64,000 bases of DNA from Metabacillus bambusae. GTDB lineage: Bacteria; Bacillota; Bacilli; Bacillales; Bacillaceae. The position numbers and the translations under genes were made by a program. The DNA lies in the NCBI RefSeq assembly GCF_017497975.1, contig NZ_JAGDEL010000002.1, forward strand, positions 186,001 through 250,000. The letters run 5' to 3'. A model generated the notes under the pieces. It had not been told where the DNA came from and made no database searches. It saw only the letters and a program-made list of their open reading frames with translations. Numbering within the stretch: the first letter of the stretch is position 1; each line of letters starts with the position of its first letter. Of the stretch, positions 17,626 to 26,923 are shown piece after piece.

Positions 17626-17690
17626 TGCATTATAAACAACACAATGTTACTTAATCAACAAACTGTCTATTAAAGGAGAGAAATTAATTG

Positions 17691-18878
17691 ATGATATCAT
17701 TTTTCAGGAACAAATTGCTTTGGGCTGGTTTAGGCATCATAATACTCGCTGTATGTATTTTTACTTTTGCTTTTATGGGATCTACTGTAAACCCAACCCC
17801 TCATGAACTTCCTTTAGCAATTGTGATGGAAGACGAAGGTGTGGTACTGCCTAATGGTGAACAGCTCAATTTCGGGGAAATTTTAGTAGAACAAATTCGA
17901 AATAATGATAAGTCTTCTGTAGATTGGAAGATTTTAAATGACCAAGATGAAGCAATTAAGAATATGAATGAGAAAGAGATATACGGGACACTCCTTCTAC
18001 CAAAAGATTTGTCACAAAATATCTTTTCACTATTAACAGAAAGTCCAAAAAAACCGACAACAAAAATTATCATTAATGAAGGCATGAATTTCACTGGGGC
18101 TAATGTGGCAAGCCAAATCACGAATGGTGTACTAACGAGTTTCAATCAACAAATACAGGAACAATTATTTACACAGACAGAAGAAATGAATACCCCTTTA
18201 ACTGTAGATTTAGCTAAGCAATTAACCAACCCATTAACGATTGAAACAGAAAAAATAAATCCCATCGGAACAAATAATGCAAACGGAAATACGCCTGCTT
18301 TATTTACACAGCTTCTATGGCTTACTACCTTCATAAGTTCAATGGTACTCTTTACATTATTGAAGAAAATAACAGGCGGAAAATCGAGTTTTACAGCTAT
18401 CGCAAGCCAAGTAGTCTCCGGTATTATTTTCGTAGCGAGTATTGCTGGAGTGATTTTATTTATTGCTGTGCAAATGTTAGATGTAAATATACCGAGTATT
18501 GGTGACATGTTTATCATGATGTTCTATATTGGTCTATGCTTTTTCTTCTTACAAAATGCCCTTTTAAACTGGATAGGTTATCCTGCAGCACCACTATTTA
18601 TTTTATTGTTTTTCTTTTCAATGCCTATCTTGACGTTGGCACCAGAAATGCTACCAGATGTAACACGTGACTGGCTTTACTCATGGGTACCATTTCGTTA
18701 TAGCTTAGAGATTTTTAAGGATATTTTATTTTTTGATAGAGGTATTTTTGAAGAAGGAATTGGAACCATTGGAGTGATTGGACTTAGTAGTTTCATTATC
18801 ATGTTTTTAGCAAGATTAAAGCCTGGAAAAAAGGTTGGAAAGAAAGAGGAAAAAGAAAATCAGCCTGTAACAGTTTAA
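17691..18878 (+). CDS. YhgE/Pip-like ABC-2-type membrane protein
   Basis: About 395 residues: one N-terminal membrane helix (about 9-30), an extracytoplasmic domain of about 170 residues, then five to six C-terminal helices. This is the ABC-2/SNG1 layout of YhgE/Pip proteins, related to ABC exporter permeases and phage-receptor-type proteins. No ATP-binding subunit lies nearby. The divergent TetR gene suggests induction by a toxic compound. The start is ATG 17691 or TTG 17688, both served by AAAGGAGAG. Substrate unknown. Confidence 0.72.
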   Translation: MISFFRNKLLWAGLGIIILAVCIFTFAFMGSTVNPTPHELPLAIVMEDEGVVLPNGEQLNFGEILVEQIRNNDKSSVDWKILNDQDEAIKNMNEKEIYGTLLLPKDLSQNIFSLLTESPKKPTTKIIINEGMNFTGANVASQITNGVLTSFNQQIQEQLFTQTEEMNTPLTVDLAKQLTNPLTIETEKINPIGTNNANGNTPALFTQLLWLTTFISSMVLFTLLKKITGGKSSFTAIASQVVSGIIFVASIAGVILFIAVQMLDVNIPSIGDMFIMMFYIGLCFFFLQNALLNWIGYPAAPLFILLFFFSMPILTLAPEMLPDVTRDWLYSWVPFRYSLEIFKDILFFDRGIFEEGIGTIGVIGLSSFIIMFLARLKPGKKVGKKEEKENQPVTV

Positions 18879-18886
18879 TTTATATT

Positions 18887-18928
18887 AAAAAGCCACATCC
18901 AATTTTTTTAAAGGACTGTGGCTTTTTT
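18887..18928. terminator. Bidirectional terminator
   Basis: AAAAAGCCACA...TGTGGCTTTTTT, between the converging membrane-protein gene and ppaC. Works in both directions. Confidence 0.85.
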
Positions 18929-18932
18929 AATC

Positions 18933-19862
18933 TTATTTCGTAAATGCTTCTGTTAATACAGGAACAATTTGTTTTTTACGTGAAACAACACCTTTAAGTG
19001 TAGCTTGGTTGTTGTCTAGTTTCACATTGAATGCTTGCTCTACTTTACTTGTTTCGTTACCAATTGCTAAAGCAACCGAATCATTTGTTAAAATATCAGT
19101 AACAACGAATAAGAATAAGTCTAATCCTTTGTCAGCAATAACGCTTGATAGAGCTGCTTCAATTTCCGCTTTATGTACAAGTACATCATTTGTATCAACT
19201 GCGTTCACTTGAGCAATTTCTACTTTGCTTGAACCCATTTGGAATTCTTTTGCATCAAGAGAGATTAATTGCGCGACAGATTTATCACTTAAATCTGCAC
19301 CAGCTTTTAGCATATCTAAGCCGTAAGTGTTCGCGTCAACACCAGCAATTTCAGCTAATTCTTTTGCTGCATCTACATCTTCTTGTGTACAAGTTGGTGA
19401 TTTGAATAAAAGAGAGTCAGAAATGATCGCTGATAACATTAATCCAGCTGTTTCCTTCTCAATTTGAACACCTTTTTCTTTATACAATTTGTTAAGAATT
19501 GTAGCTGTACAACCAACAGGCTCAGCACGGTAGTAAACTGGATCACTTGTTTCAAAGTTAGCGATTCGGTGATGATCGATTACTTCAAGTACACGAACTT
19601 CCGTAATATCATCTGCACTTTGTTGACGCTCATTATGGTCAACCAAAATAACTTCTTTTGCTTCACCAGCAACCTTTTCAACAAGACGAGGTGCATCTTT
19701 TTTGAAGTAATCAAGTGCATATTGTGTTTCACCGTTTACTTCACCTAAGCGAACAGGCTCAGCATTTTGTCCGATTTTATTTTTTAACTCAGCATACGCA
19801 ATGGCAGAACAGATTGTATCTGTATCCGGATTTTTATGACCAAAAACAAGTACTTTTTCCAT
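18933..19862 (-). CDS. ppaC: Manganese-dependent inorganic pyrophosphatase
   Basis: 309 residues, the usual length for family II pyrophosphatases. Metal-binding motifs are visible: GHKNPDTD (8-15), VDHNE (near 74), the DHH motif in VIDHHRI (near 97) and the C-terminal substrate-binding SRKKQ (near 295). It hydrolyses PPi to phosphate in the cytoplasm, pulling biosynthetic reactions forward. Monocistronic. Confidence 0.97.
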   Translation of the reverse strand: MEKVLVFGHKNPDTDTICSAIAYAELKNKIGQNAEPVRLGEVNGETQYALDYFKKDAPRLVEKVAGEAKEVILVDHNERQQSADDITEVRVLEVIDHHRIANFETSDPVYYRAEPVGCTATILNKLYKEKGVQIEKETAGLMLSAIISDSLLFKSPTCTQEDVDAAKELAEIAGVDANTYGLDMLKAGADLSDKSVAQLISLDAKEFQMGSSKVEIAQVNAVDTNDVLVHKAEIEAALSSVIADKGLDLFLFVVTDILTNDSVALAIGNETSKVEQAFNVKLDNNQATLKGVVSRKKQIVPVLTEAFTK

Positions 19863-20012
19863 AATTAGCTCCTTTACACAATCAAAATATACTCTATCAT
19901 AACATAGATTCTACTATTAAATTAACCATCAATTATGAAAAATATCAATTATTATCGAAAATTTGATAGGAATACTTGGCTTAACGATCCTTTAAGCCAA
20001 TAAAACAGTCTG

Positions 20013-21101
20013 TTATTGTTTATTTAAGGCCCTCAATGCTTCTTCCATTTCGTATAGCACTTCACGAACGATCGCTTCTGCTGTTCTATCTCCCTTTAAT
20101 AACCTAGTTGCCTGCCCTGACCATAAAGACATAAAGTTTATCTCATTTTGTACAGCAGCAGCTTTTCGAATATCTGCTGTTAATGTGTTTTGACTAGGAA
20201 ACGGTAAAGGAGGAATGCCAGACTGTTCAAAATGAGTAATAAATTCATTTTTAATGCCCCGAGCTGGACGTCCTGAAAAGCTTTTCGTGATGACTGTACT
20301 TTCTTCTGTACTTTGATATAAGGCAGCTTTATATAAGTGGTGAATACCAGACTCCTTGCACGTAAGGAATTGTGTTCCCATTTGTATCCCTTGTGCACCT
20401 AGAGCCATTGCCGCAAGCATTCCTCTTCCATCCATGATACCTCCTGCTGCAACCACTGGTACCTTTACATTGTCGACAACTTGAGGGATTAATGAAAATG
20501 TACCAATATTTGCACCATTTGGGTGTTCCTTAATATCAAATGTACTTCGATGGCCACCTGCATCGCTCCCTTGAGCAACAATGATATCCGCTCCTGCCTG
20601 TTCAGCAACCTTTGCTTCCCGAACAGTTGTAACCATTGTGATAATCTTTACACCTCTCTTTTTTGCCTGCTGAACCTTTTCAGGAGAAAGGATGCCGAAT
20701 GCTGTACTAAGAACAGGTACATTTTCTTCTATTACGACTTGAAATTGTTCCTCAAAATCATCTATTGTTTTTACATTGTCCTCATCTACTCGTACCCCAA
20801 GCTTTTCTCGAAACGTATTTAGCACAGATTGCACCTCTGTCATGTTTGAAAAATCATCTTCCATAGGTGTACAAAATAAATTAACAGCAAAGGGACGATT
20901 TGTCCGTTCTTTTATCGTTTTTATTGTTGTTCTTATGCTCTCAGGCTTCATATATGCTGCCCCTAATGTCCCAAGGGCACCAGTCTCAGATACACTTGTA
21001 ACTAAATCAGCTGTTGTTGCCCCACCTGCCATTCCTGCTTGGATGATTGGGTGATTGATTCCAAGGATTTTGCATAGGTTTGAATGATTATCATTTTTCA
21101 G
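20013..21101 (-). CDS. Nitronate monooxygenase (2-nitropropane dioxygenase family), probable CTG start
   Basis: About 362 residues, FMN-dependent TIM barrel. HPIIQAGMAGGA begins the barrel, QGSDAGGHRS carries the catalytic His, and AAGGIMDGRGM and GAQGIQMGTQFL bind the FMN phosphate. It oxidises toxic alkyl nitronates. An upstream TTG (21134) opens the frame but lacks a ribosome-binding site. AAGGAGGGGG lies about 8 bases before an in-frame CTG at 21101, and starting there gives the N-terminal length usual for the family. A CTG start is rare, so either choice stays open. Confidence 0.85.
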   Translation of the reverse strand: MKNDNHSNLCKILGINHPIIQAGMAGGATTADLVTSVSETGALGTLGAAYMKPESIRTTIKTIKERTNRPFAVNLFCTPMEDDFSNMTEVQSVLNTFREKLGVRVDEDNVKTIDDFEEQFQVVIEENVPVLSTAFGILSPEKVQQAKKRGVKIITMVTTVREAKVAEQAGADIIVAQGSDAGGHRSTFDIKEHPNGANIGTFSLIPQVVDNVKVPVVAAGGIMDGRGMLAAMALGAQGIQMGTQFLTCKESGIHHLYKAALYQSTEESTVITKSFSGRPARGIKNEFITHFEQSGIPPLPFPSQNTLTADIRKAAAVQNEINFMSLWSGQATRLLKGDRTAEAIVREVLYEMEEALRALNKQ

Positions 21102-21259
21102 AATTTCCCCCTCCTTATATATTCTACTAATCAAGAATTCTGTATCAGTATGTTGTTACCTTCTTTTCACATTATAAAATACGTTGATTTTTATCAAGAC
21201 TTTATAGCTGATAATTTTTTCTTTTCCTTTATCTTTCTATCATTATCAATTCTAATAGA

Positions 21260-21287
21260 ATAGGCTGACTCATTGGAGTCAGCCTAT
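21260..21287 (-). terminator. Terminator of the dicarboxylate symporter gene
   Basis: TAGGCTGACTC/GAGTCAGCCTA perfect 11-bp stem with CATT loop, directly after the stop codon at 21292. U-tract modest. Shares the GGCTGACTC stem with other terminators here. Confidence 0.7.
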
Positions 21288-21291
21288 CCTT

Positions 21292-22593
21292 CTATCTATT
21301 TGCCACCGCACCTACAGATGTTTCAATGCTTGAAGAACTTGTTTCAGGTTCTGCTTCAACCTCAACATAGCCTTCTGGATCAAATTCATCTTCCATTTTA
21401 GAAATAACCACTGTAGCTACTCCATTACCAATTAGGTTTGTGATTGCACGTGCTTCTGACATAAAACGATCAACACCTAGAATAAGTGCCATCCCTTCTA
21501 CTGGTATCATCGGGAATGCTGCTAATGTAGCAGCCAACGTAATAAATCCAGAACCTGTAACACCTGCAGCCCCTTTAGATGTCAACATTAATACACCTAA
21601 TAATGTTGCCATTTGCCAGATTGATAGATCAACACCATATGCTTGTGCAATAAACATTGCGGCCATTGAGAGATAGATAGAGGTACCATCTAAATTAAAT
21701 GAGTATCCTGTTGGAACAACAAGACCTACTACTGACTTTGAACAACCATATCTTTCAAGCTTTTGCATCAGTTTAGGTAGTGCTGATTCAGAGGAAGATG
21801 TACCTAACACAAGTAATATTTCCTCTTTAATATATTTAATAAAGCTAAAAATATTGAATTTATAGTATTTCGCAATCCCACCAAGAACAAGGATGATAAA
21901 CAAAAACATTGTGATATACACTGAGCCCATTAATTTACCTAATGAAACGAGAGAGCCTATTCCGAAGTTACCAATTGTATAGGCCATTGCCCCAAACGCA
22001 GCAATTGGTGATATTTTCATTATCATATTTACAATTGAGAAGAAAATCTCAGTTAATTTTTCAAATAAAGAGATGACAGGTGCAGCTTTCTCACCAACTG
22101 AAGCTGTTGCTAGTCCGAATAATACGGCAAAGAATAAGATTGGCAGCAATTCTCCACCTGCTAAAGCTGCAACCGCATTTTCAGGAACAATTCCCATCAA
22201 AAAGTCCATAAACCCATGACTTGATTCTTCAGCTTGTTTCGTAAATTCAGAAACATCTGCCCCTTCTGCCCCACTTGTATTAAATCCATTACCTGGTTGA
22301 AGAATCGAAACGATTAATATTCCAATCGCTAATGCAAAGGTAGTCACGACTTCAAAATAAAGTAATGCCTTACCACCAATTCTACCAACCTTCTTTAAAT
22401 CTCCCATACTCCCAATTCCAATGACAATGGTGAAGAAGATAATTGGTGCAATAACCATCTTAATTAACTTTATAAAGATATCTGCCAACACCTTTAGCTG
22501 TGCTCCAAACTCTGGAAAAATAAATCCGATCGTAATACCGAGAAGAATACCGATGATCACTTGTACAGTTAAATTTTTGAAATTTATTTTCAT
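21292..22593 (-). CDS. dctP: C4-dicarboxylate/cation symporter, DctP/DctA-like (DAACS)
   Basis: 433 residues. Strong resemblance to B. subtilis DctP: KMVIAPIIFFTIV (about 44-56), LGTSSSESALPKLMQKLERYGCSKSV (about 265-290), PTGYSFNLDGTSIYLS and TSKGAAGVTGSGF, where the GVTGSGF segment is typical of C4-dicarboxylate rather than glutamate carriers. It would import succinate, fumarate or malate. The true start is ATG 22593 (AAAGGGGTGA upstream); the longer TTG frame overlaps the cre site. It is not beside dctSR here, unlike in B. subtilis, but those regulators lie 9 kb away. The acidic, serine-rich C-terminus is unremarkable. Confidence 0.85.
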   Translation of the reverse strand: MKINFKNLTVQVIIGILLGITIGFIFPEFGAQLKVLADIFIKLIKMVIAPIIFFTIVIGIGSMGDLKKVGRIGGKALLYFEVVTTFALAIGILIVSILQPGNGFNTSGAEGADVSEFTKQAEESSHGFMDFLMGIVPENAVAALAGGELLPILFFAVLFGLATASVGEKAAPVISLFEKLTEIFFSIVNMIMKISPIAAFGAMAYTIGNFGIGSLVSLGKLMGSVYITMFLFIILVLGGIAKYYKFNIFSFIKYIKEEILLVLGTSSSESALPKLMQKLERYGCSKSVVGLVVPTGYSFNLDGTSIYLSMAAMFIAQAYGVDLSIWQMATLLGVLMLTSKGAAGVTGSGFITLAATLAAFPMIPVEGMALILGVDRFMSEARAITNLIGNGVATVVISKMEDEFDPEGYVEVEAEPETSSSSIETSVGAVANR

Positions 22594-22611
22594 AAACCAT
22601 TCACCCCTTTT

Positions 22612-22626
22612 TGTTAACGCTTTCAA
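22612..22626 (-). promoter_or_regulatory. Predicted cre (CcpA) site upstream of the dicarboxylate symporter
   Basis: Minus-strand TTGAAAGCGTTAACA matches WTGNAANCGNWNNCW at every fixed position. It lies 19 bases upstream of the start codon, so CcpA would act as a block to transcription. Confidence 0.75.
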
Positions 22627-22798
22627 TTACTATCTTTATGTTAACTGATAATTTAGAAAGTTTATATTTATGGTGATAATGGTCTTTTTGTTCTTTTTGG
22701 TCTTTTTATGAGTTTAAACAAAGTAATAAGGTTCTCATGAATCACAATAGCTTTTGGGTTTAGTACAAAGGAGAACTTTATTTTTATCAAAACCTAAA

Positions 22799-22820
22799 TA
22801 AAGTTTTTACAAAAACTTTA
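22799..22820. promoter_or_regulatory. Perfect 22-bp palindrome upstream of the polyphosphate operon
   Basis: TAAAGTTTTT-AC-AAAAACTTTA with perfect 10-bp arms, one base from the -35 box at 22822. Position suggests an operator. The same stretch also contains TTTACA (22806) and TTTACT (22817) spaced 11 bases, followed by TTGACA (22822) and CTGACA (22833), again 11 apart, which resembles PhoP boxes. Regulator not known. Confidence 0.5.
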
Positions 22821-22821
22821 C

Positions 22822-22851
22822 TTGACATCTTGCTGACACATTCAACATATA
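22822..22851 (+). promoter_or_regulatory. Promoter of the polyphosphate polymerase operon
   Basis: TTGACA (22822-22827), 18-base spacer, CATATA (22846-22851). The -35 is perfect, the -10 weak, as is common for activated promoters. Leader of about 70 bases. Confidence 0.5.
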
Positions 22852-22930
22852 AACTAGCAATTGTTCGAGACAATCAAATAGCTTATATACTTCCTACCAA
22901 AGAGAAGTTTATAGAGAAGGAGGAAAGATA

Positions 22931-23632
22931 ATGCCAGTTCAAACCTCATTTAATCCGAAAGGTCGTAATGAGCTTAAGCACGCTATATCAGTAGCGGAAT
23001 ATCGCGTGTTACGTAGTAAACTTCTGCACTTTATGAGAAGAGATTCAAACGCAGGAGCAAATGGCAAATATTTAATTCGTTCAACTTACTTCGATAATTT
23101 TGATAATAAAATTTTGAACGAAAAAAAAGAAGGTTACTTAAACCGCGATAAATACCGTGTTCGTATATATGGCAAGAGCGATGCGGTCGTCAATCTTGAA
23201 CGCAAAAGTAAGCGGAATAATTTAACATTCAAATCAAAATGCGAAATGACGCGTGCGGAATTTGAAAAAATGAGGATTGGTGACATTCTTTGGATGGAAA
23301 AAGACGAGAGAGTCCTTATACGTGATTTATTATTTGAAATTCAAAATCACCAAATCAAACCGAAAACAGTGGTAGATTATGAACGAGAAGCCTTTATGTA
23401 CCCCTATGGTAATGTTCGAGTCACTTTCGATTTAAAGGTGCAATCAAGCTTACAAAATACAGATATGTTCAATAAACATTTACCAATGGTAGATGTGCTA
23501 GAACCAAATTTAGTCATCTTAGAAGTTAAATATGATGAGTACTTGCCAGATGTCATTAAATATTTACTTCAGCTAACAGATACAAGACAAGAGGCTTATT
23601 CAAAATATCAATTAGGTCGCATGTATGGATAA
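22931..23632 (+). CDS. VTC-domain polyphosphate polymerase-like protein
   Basis: 233 residues covering one VTC domain (PF09359). Visible family features are RNELKHAIS near residue 11 (tunnel Arg/Lys), IRSTYFDN (about 48-55), DKYRVRIYG (about 73-81), LERKSKRNN (about 89-97), LEVKYDEYLPDVI (about 197-209) and the C-terminal SKYQLGRMY. In yeast Vtc4 the corresponding basic and acidic residues line a tunnel that makes polyphosphate from nucleotide. Bacterial relatives occur beside DUF4956 genes, as here. No SPX domain. GGAGG lies before the ATG. Enzymatic activity is inferred. Confidence 0.82.
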   Translation: MPVQTSFNPKGRNELKHAISVAEYRVLRSKLLHFMRRDSNAGANGKYLIRSTYFDNFDNKILNEKKEGYLNRDKYRVRIYGKSDAVVNLERKSKRNNLTFKSKCEMTRAEFEKMRIGDILWMEKDERVLIRDLLFEIQNHQIKPKTVVDYEREAFMYPYGNVRVTFDLKVQSSLQNTDMFNKHLPMVDVLEPNLVILEVKYDEYLPDVIKYLLQLTDTRQEAYSKYQLGRMYG

Positions 23633-23661
23633 TCTATAAAAACATAATAGGAGAGTAAAAA

Positions 23662-24345
23662 ATGAATACTACTAATTTTTCAGATATATTCAAATCAAGC
23701 TTTTTAGAAACAACTACTTCATTTTCATTAATCGATTCACTACTTGGACTAGGAGTAGCGTTTTTAGTCGGATTGTGTATTTATGCAGTATATAAGAAAA
23801 CCTTTAACGGTGTTATTTACTCACATTCGTTCAATATTTCCTTAATTATTATGACAATGGCAACAGCTCTAGTCATTATGGGAATTAGTCAAAACGTATT
23901 ATTATCACTTGGTATGGTTGGGGCATTATCTATCGTTCGTTTTCGTACGCCAATAAAAGATCCAATGGATTTAGTTTATTTATTCTGGTCAGTCATTGCT
24001 GGTATTTTAAGTGGTGCAGGATTCATTTTATTAGCTATCATCGGTTCCGTCCTAATTGGTCTTGTCATTATTTTATTTGCAAACAAAATTAAAGTGGACA
24101 ACCCATATCTATTGGTTGTGAAATTTGATAAAAACACTGTCGGAGAACAAATTGAACAGATTATGAAAGAAAAAACGAAAAAATTCTCTTTAAAATCAAA
24201 ATCAATTATTCAAGATTATGAGATTGAAGTGACATATGAAATTCGTGTAAAAGAAAACGATGCAGAAATTGCATCAGAAATATCTACTATTCAAGGCGTG
24301 CGTTCCGCAGTCATGCTAAGCTATGATGGCAACTTTACAGCATAA
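23662..24345 (+). CDS. DUF4956 membrane protein, partner of the VTC polymerase
   Basis: 227 residues. Four membrane segments at about 26-44, 56-75, 80-98 and 110-138; the conserved stretch SIVRFRTPIKDPMDLVYLFW (about 91-110) is the family signature. The C-terminal 80 residues form a soluble alpha/beta domain, probably cytoplasmic. It follows the polymerase by 29 bases with its own AGGAGAG, so the two are one operon. By analogy with the membrane part of the yeast VTC complex it could move or anchor the polymer, but that is inference. Confidence 0.8.
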   Translation: MNTTNFSDIFKSSFLETTTSFSLIDSLLGLGVAFLVGLCIYAVYKKTFNGVIYSHSFNISLIIMTMATALVIMGISQNVLLSLGMVGALSIVRFRTPIKDPMDLVYLFWSVIAGILSGAGFILLAIIGSVLIGLVIILFANKIKVDNPYLLVVKFDKNTVGEQIEQIMKEKTKKFSLKSKSIIQDYEIEVTYEIRVKENDAEIASEISTIQGVRSAVMLSYDGNFTA

Positions 24346-24357
24346 CCAAATGATCCT

Positions 24358-24392
24358 AAGTAGATCTTTAGCATTTTAGATCTACTTTATTT
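24358..24392 (+). terminator. Terminator between DUF4956 gene and lipoprotein gene
   Basis: AAGTAGATCT loop AGATCTACTT followed by TATTT. Partial readthrough into the lipoprotein gene is possible because the U-tract is interrupted. Confidence 0.65.
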
Positions 24393-24453
24393 CAAAATAA
24401 AACGTATCGATTAACAAACAGCTTACGATACTTAAATAAGGATGATTAATAGG

Positions 24454-26562
24454 ATGATTAAAAAAGTTAATAGGTTCATTCCATTATTGTTTGGTATTGC
24501 TTTAATCATCAGTGGTTGTAGTAGCGATACGAAAACAAGTAATACAAAGGCCTCTGAACTAGTAAATAATCTAGTTACTTATGCAACCGATGATTTGTAT
24601 ACAGACTGGCAAGATGACAATGTGACATCTATTAAGTTGAGTGAAACAACAGCAACAGTGGCTGAAAATGATGGTGTCATTGTTGAAGATAATCAAATAT
24701 TGATTCGAACAACCGGGACTTATGTTGTAGAAGGAACTTTAAAGGATGGACAAATTGTTGTAGATGCAGAAGATGCTGGTACCGTTCGCATCATTTTAAA
24801 TGGAGCAACGATCAACTCTTCAACAAGTGCACCTATTTATGTAAAGCAAGCAGATAAAACGGTGATATCCCTTGAGAAAAACACAAAAAATATTCTATCT
24901 GATGCAACAGAATATGTTTATGAAGATGGAGAAGCAGATGAACCTGAAGCAGCAATTTTTAGTAAAGACGATTTGACGATCAACGGCTCTGGAACGTTAA
25001 ACGTATCCGGAAATTTTAAAGATGGGATTACAAGTCGAGATAACTTAAAAATTACAGGTGGTACCCTAGAAGTCACCTCTGTTGATGACGGGATTGTCGG
25101 TCGAGATTTATTAGCCATGAAGGATACAACTATTTCAGTAGTAGCAACTGGCGATGGTGTGAAAGCTTCGAACGATGAAGACGAGACAAAAGGTAACATC
25201 ATTTTGGAAAGTGGTTCTTTAACTGTTCAAGCAAAAGGTGATGGCGTTCAAGCTGAGAAGGCAGTAACCGTAATAGACGGTGAATATTCCATTATAGCTG
25301 GTGGCGGTAGCCCAGAAACAATCGAGAGCGCTTCTGAAATTGGTGGTGCTTTCGGTAGTAATCCAGAGTTTAATAGCAATGGTACAAATGATCAACCAAC
25401 AGATACAACCGAAATGCCAAGCGGTGACACACCTCCTGAAGAAATGACAGGTGCACCGCCACAAAGACCAACTGATGAATCAACGGAAGAAACAGATTCA
25501 GAGGATACAATCAGTACAAAAGGTATAAAGGCTGGTACTGAAATTAATATTGCTGGTGGAACATTTACAATCGACTCCCTTGAGGATGCACTTCACAGTG
25601 ATCAAAATGTATCTATTTCTGATGGCGAGATCCATATTTCTACCGGGGATGACGGTATTCATGGCGATGCAGATGTAGCAATTAACGGTGGAGCAATTAC
25701 TATTGATAAAAGCAAAGAAGGTATTGAAGGTATGAATATTACAATTGCTGACGGTACGATTCATGTTAATGCAGCAGATGATGGAGTCAATATTAATGGA
25801 GGTAGTAGTGAATTTGGCATGCCTGGTATGGCGATGAGTGTTCCTTTAGCTTCTGAAGAAACAGAAACATCTGAAGAAGAGACAGCTACCGAAGAAACAT
25901 CTGAAGAAGGTAAATTATTAATCGAGGGTGGCTACTTATATGTGAATGCGGATGGTGACGGACTAGATTCAAATACAGCAATTAAAATGACAGGTGGAAC
26001 GGTTCTTGTTTATGGACCAGCTTCATCTGGGAATGGGTCTCTTGATTACGATCAGTCCTTCATTATTGAAGGTGGTACTTTAGTTGCTGCTGGAAGTAGT
26101 GGTATGGCACAAGGTATTTCAGAAGACTCCAAGCAAAATGCCATTATGATGACATTCACTGAATTCCAAGAAGCAGGAACAACAGTGTATGTCGAGGATA
26201 GCAATGGTGAACAAGTCTTTGCAATTGCTCCTGAAAAACAATATCAAACCATTTTAATTAGCACACCAGACCTACAAAATGAACAAACGTATACACTCAG
26301 CTCAGGTGGTGTCTTAACGGGTGAAAATAGAGACGGATTGTATAATAATGTAAAATATGAATCAGGCTCACAATCTGTAGAATATACATTATCTGGTGTG
26401 ATGACATACTTAGACGAATCCGGTGTAACAGAAGCCCCAGCAAATGGAAGGTTTGGCGGGAACGGTGGTGGTCGTAGAGGTATGGAAGAAGGAAATCCAT
26501 TTAACACAGATCAAAACGATGACCAAACCACACAGACAGAAGAAAGCCAAAGTAATCAATAA
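24454..26562 (+). CDS. Carbohydrate-binding-domain (DUF4353) lipoprotein with beta-helix-like repeats
   Basis: About 702 residues. Lipoprotein signal with lipobox LIISGC (Cys22 from this start). The mature part has many short repeats of the type ADDGVNINGG, GDDGIHGDADVAINGG and DGDGLDSNTAIKMTGG, as in right-handed beta-helices. A low-complexity acidic linker (PTD/PEE/TEE-rich, about residues 310-355) splits the helix, with a second acidic stretch near 470-485 and a Gly/Arg-rich tail (RFGGNGGGRRG). Such proteins often neighbour VTC/DUF4956 or CotH genes. An earlier ATG at 24442 has its ribosome-binding site too close. Likely on the outer face of the membrane; ligand unknown. Confidence 0.8.
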   Translation: MIKKVNRFIPLLFGIALIISGCSSDTKTSNTKASELVNNLVTYATDDLYTDWQDDNVTSIKLSETTATVAENDGVIVEDNQILIRTTGTYVVEGTLKDGQIVVDAEDAGTVRIILNGATINSSTSAPIYVKQADKTVISLEKNTKNILSDATEYVYEDGEADEPEAAIFSKDDLTINGSGTLNVSGNFKDGITSRDNLKITGGTLEVTSVDDGIVGRDLLAMKDTTISVVATGDGVKASNDEDETKGNIILESGSLTVQAKGDGVQAEKAVTVIDGEYSIIAGGGSPETIESASEIGGAFGSNPEFNSNGTNDQPTDTTEMPSGDTPPEEMTGAPPQRPTDESTEETDSEDTISTKGIKAGTEINIAGGTFTIDSLEDALHSDQNVSISDGEIHISTGDDGIHGDADVAINGGAITIDKSKEGIEGMNITIADGTIHVNAADDGVNINGGSSEFGMPGMAMSVPLASEETETSEEETATEETSEEGKLLIEGGYLYVNADGDGLDSNTAIKMTGGTVLVYGPASSGNGSLDYDQSFIIEGGTLVAAGSSGMAQGISEDSKQNAIMMTFTEFQEAGTTVYVEDSNGEQVFAIAPEKQYQTILISTPDLQNEQTYTLSSGGVLTGENRDGLYNNVKYESGSQSVEYTLSGVMTYLDESGVTEAPANGRFGGNGGGRRGMEEGNPFNTDQNDDQTTQTEESQSNQ

Positions 26563-26575
26563 TGTAAGACCAAGT

Positions 26576-26617
26576 ATAGTAGCACAAACTGATACAAAGT
26601 TTGTGCTACTATTTTTG
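26576..26617 (+). terminator. Strong terminator after the lipoprotein gene
   Basis: ATAGTAGCACAAACT / AGTTTGTGCTACTAT perfect 15-bp stem followed by TTTTT. Confidence 0.9.
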
Positions 26618-26702
26618 TAGTTTATCGAATTACCAATCAAAATGTTTTGAATAGTATGAAAATGGATAGTATAATAGAAAAAAGGTCAAGGAGTGATTCT
26701 TC

Positions 26703-26897
26703 ATGGAAAAGAATTTGCTAAATTCACCACAACCCGAGATAAATGTCATAGACTCTTTATTTGCTGAAATGGTGTTAGATAATGCTTTGCTTAATTTCCG
26801 AAAAGAGAAAATCCACGAGAAAATTGACCAGTCCTTACGAGACAGAAACAAAAAAGAATTCCTACGATATACAGAAGAATTAAAGAACATTTCTTAA
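26703..26897 (+). CDS. IDEAL-domain protein
   Basis: 64 residues. The C-terminal half (KIDQSLRDRNKKEFLRYTEE, about 40-59) matches the IDEAL domain, a short helical module named for its sequence and found in small Firmicutes proteins and at the ends of some larger ones; its function is not settled. AAGGAG lies well spaced before the ATG. Single gene, ended by a large hairpin. Confidence 0.78.
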   Translation: MEKNLLNSPQPEINVIDSLFAEMVLDNALLNFRKEKIHEKIDQSLRDRNKKEFLRYTEELKNIS

Positions 26898-26923
26898 TTG
26901 TTCTATAGATATGCATAATCAAG

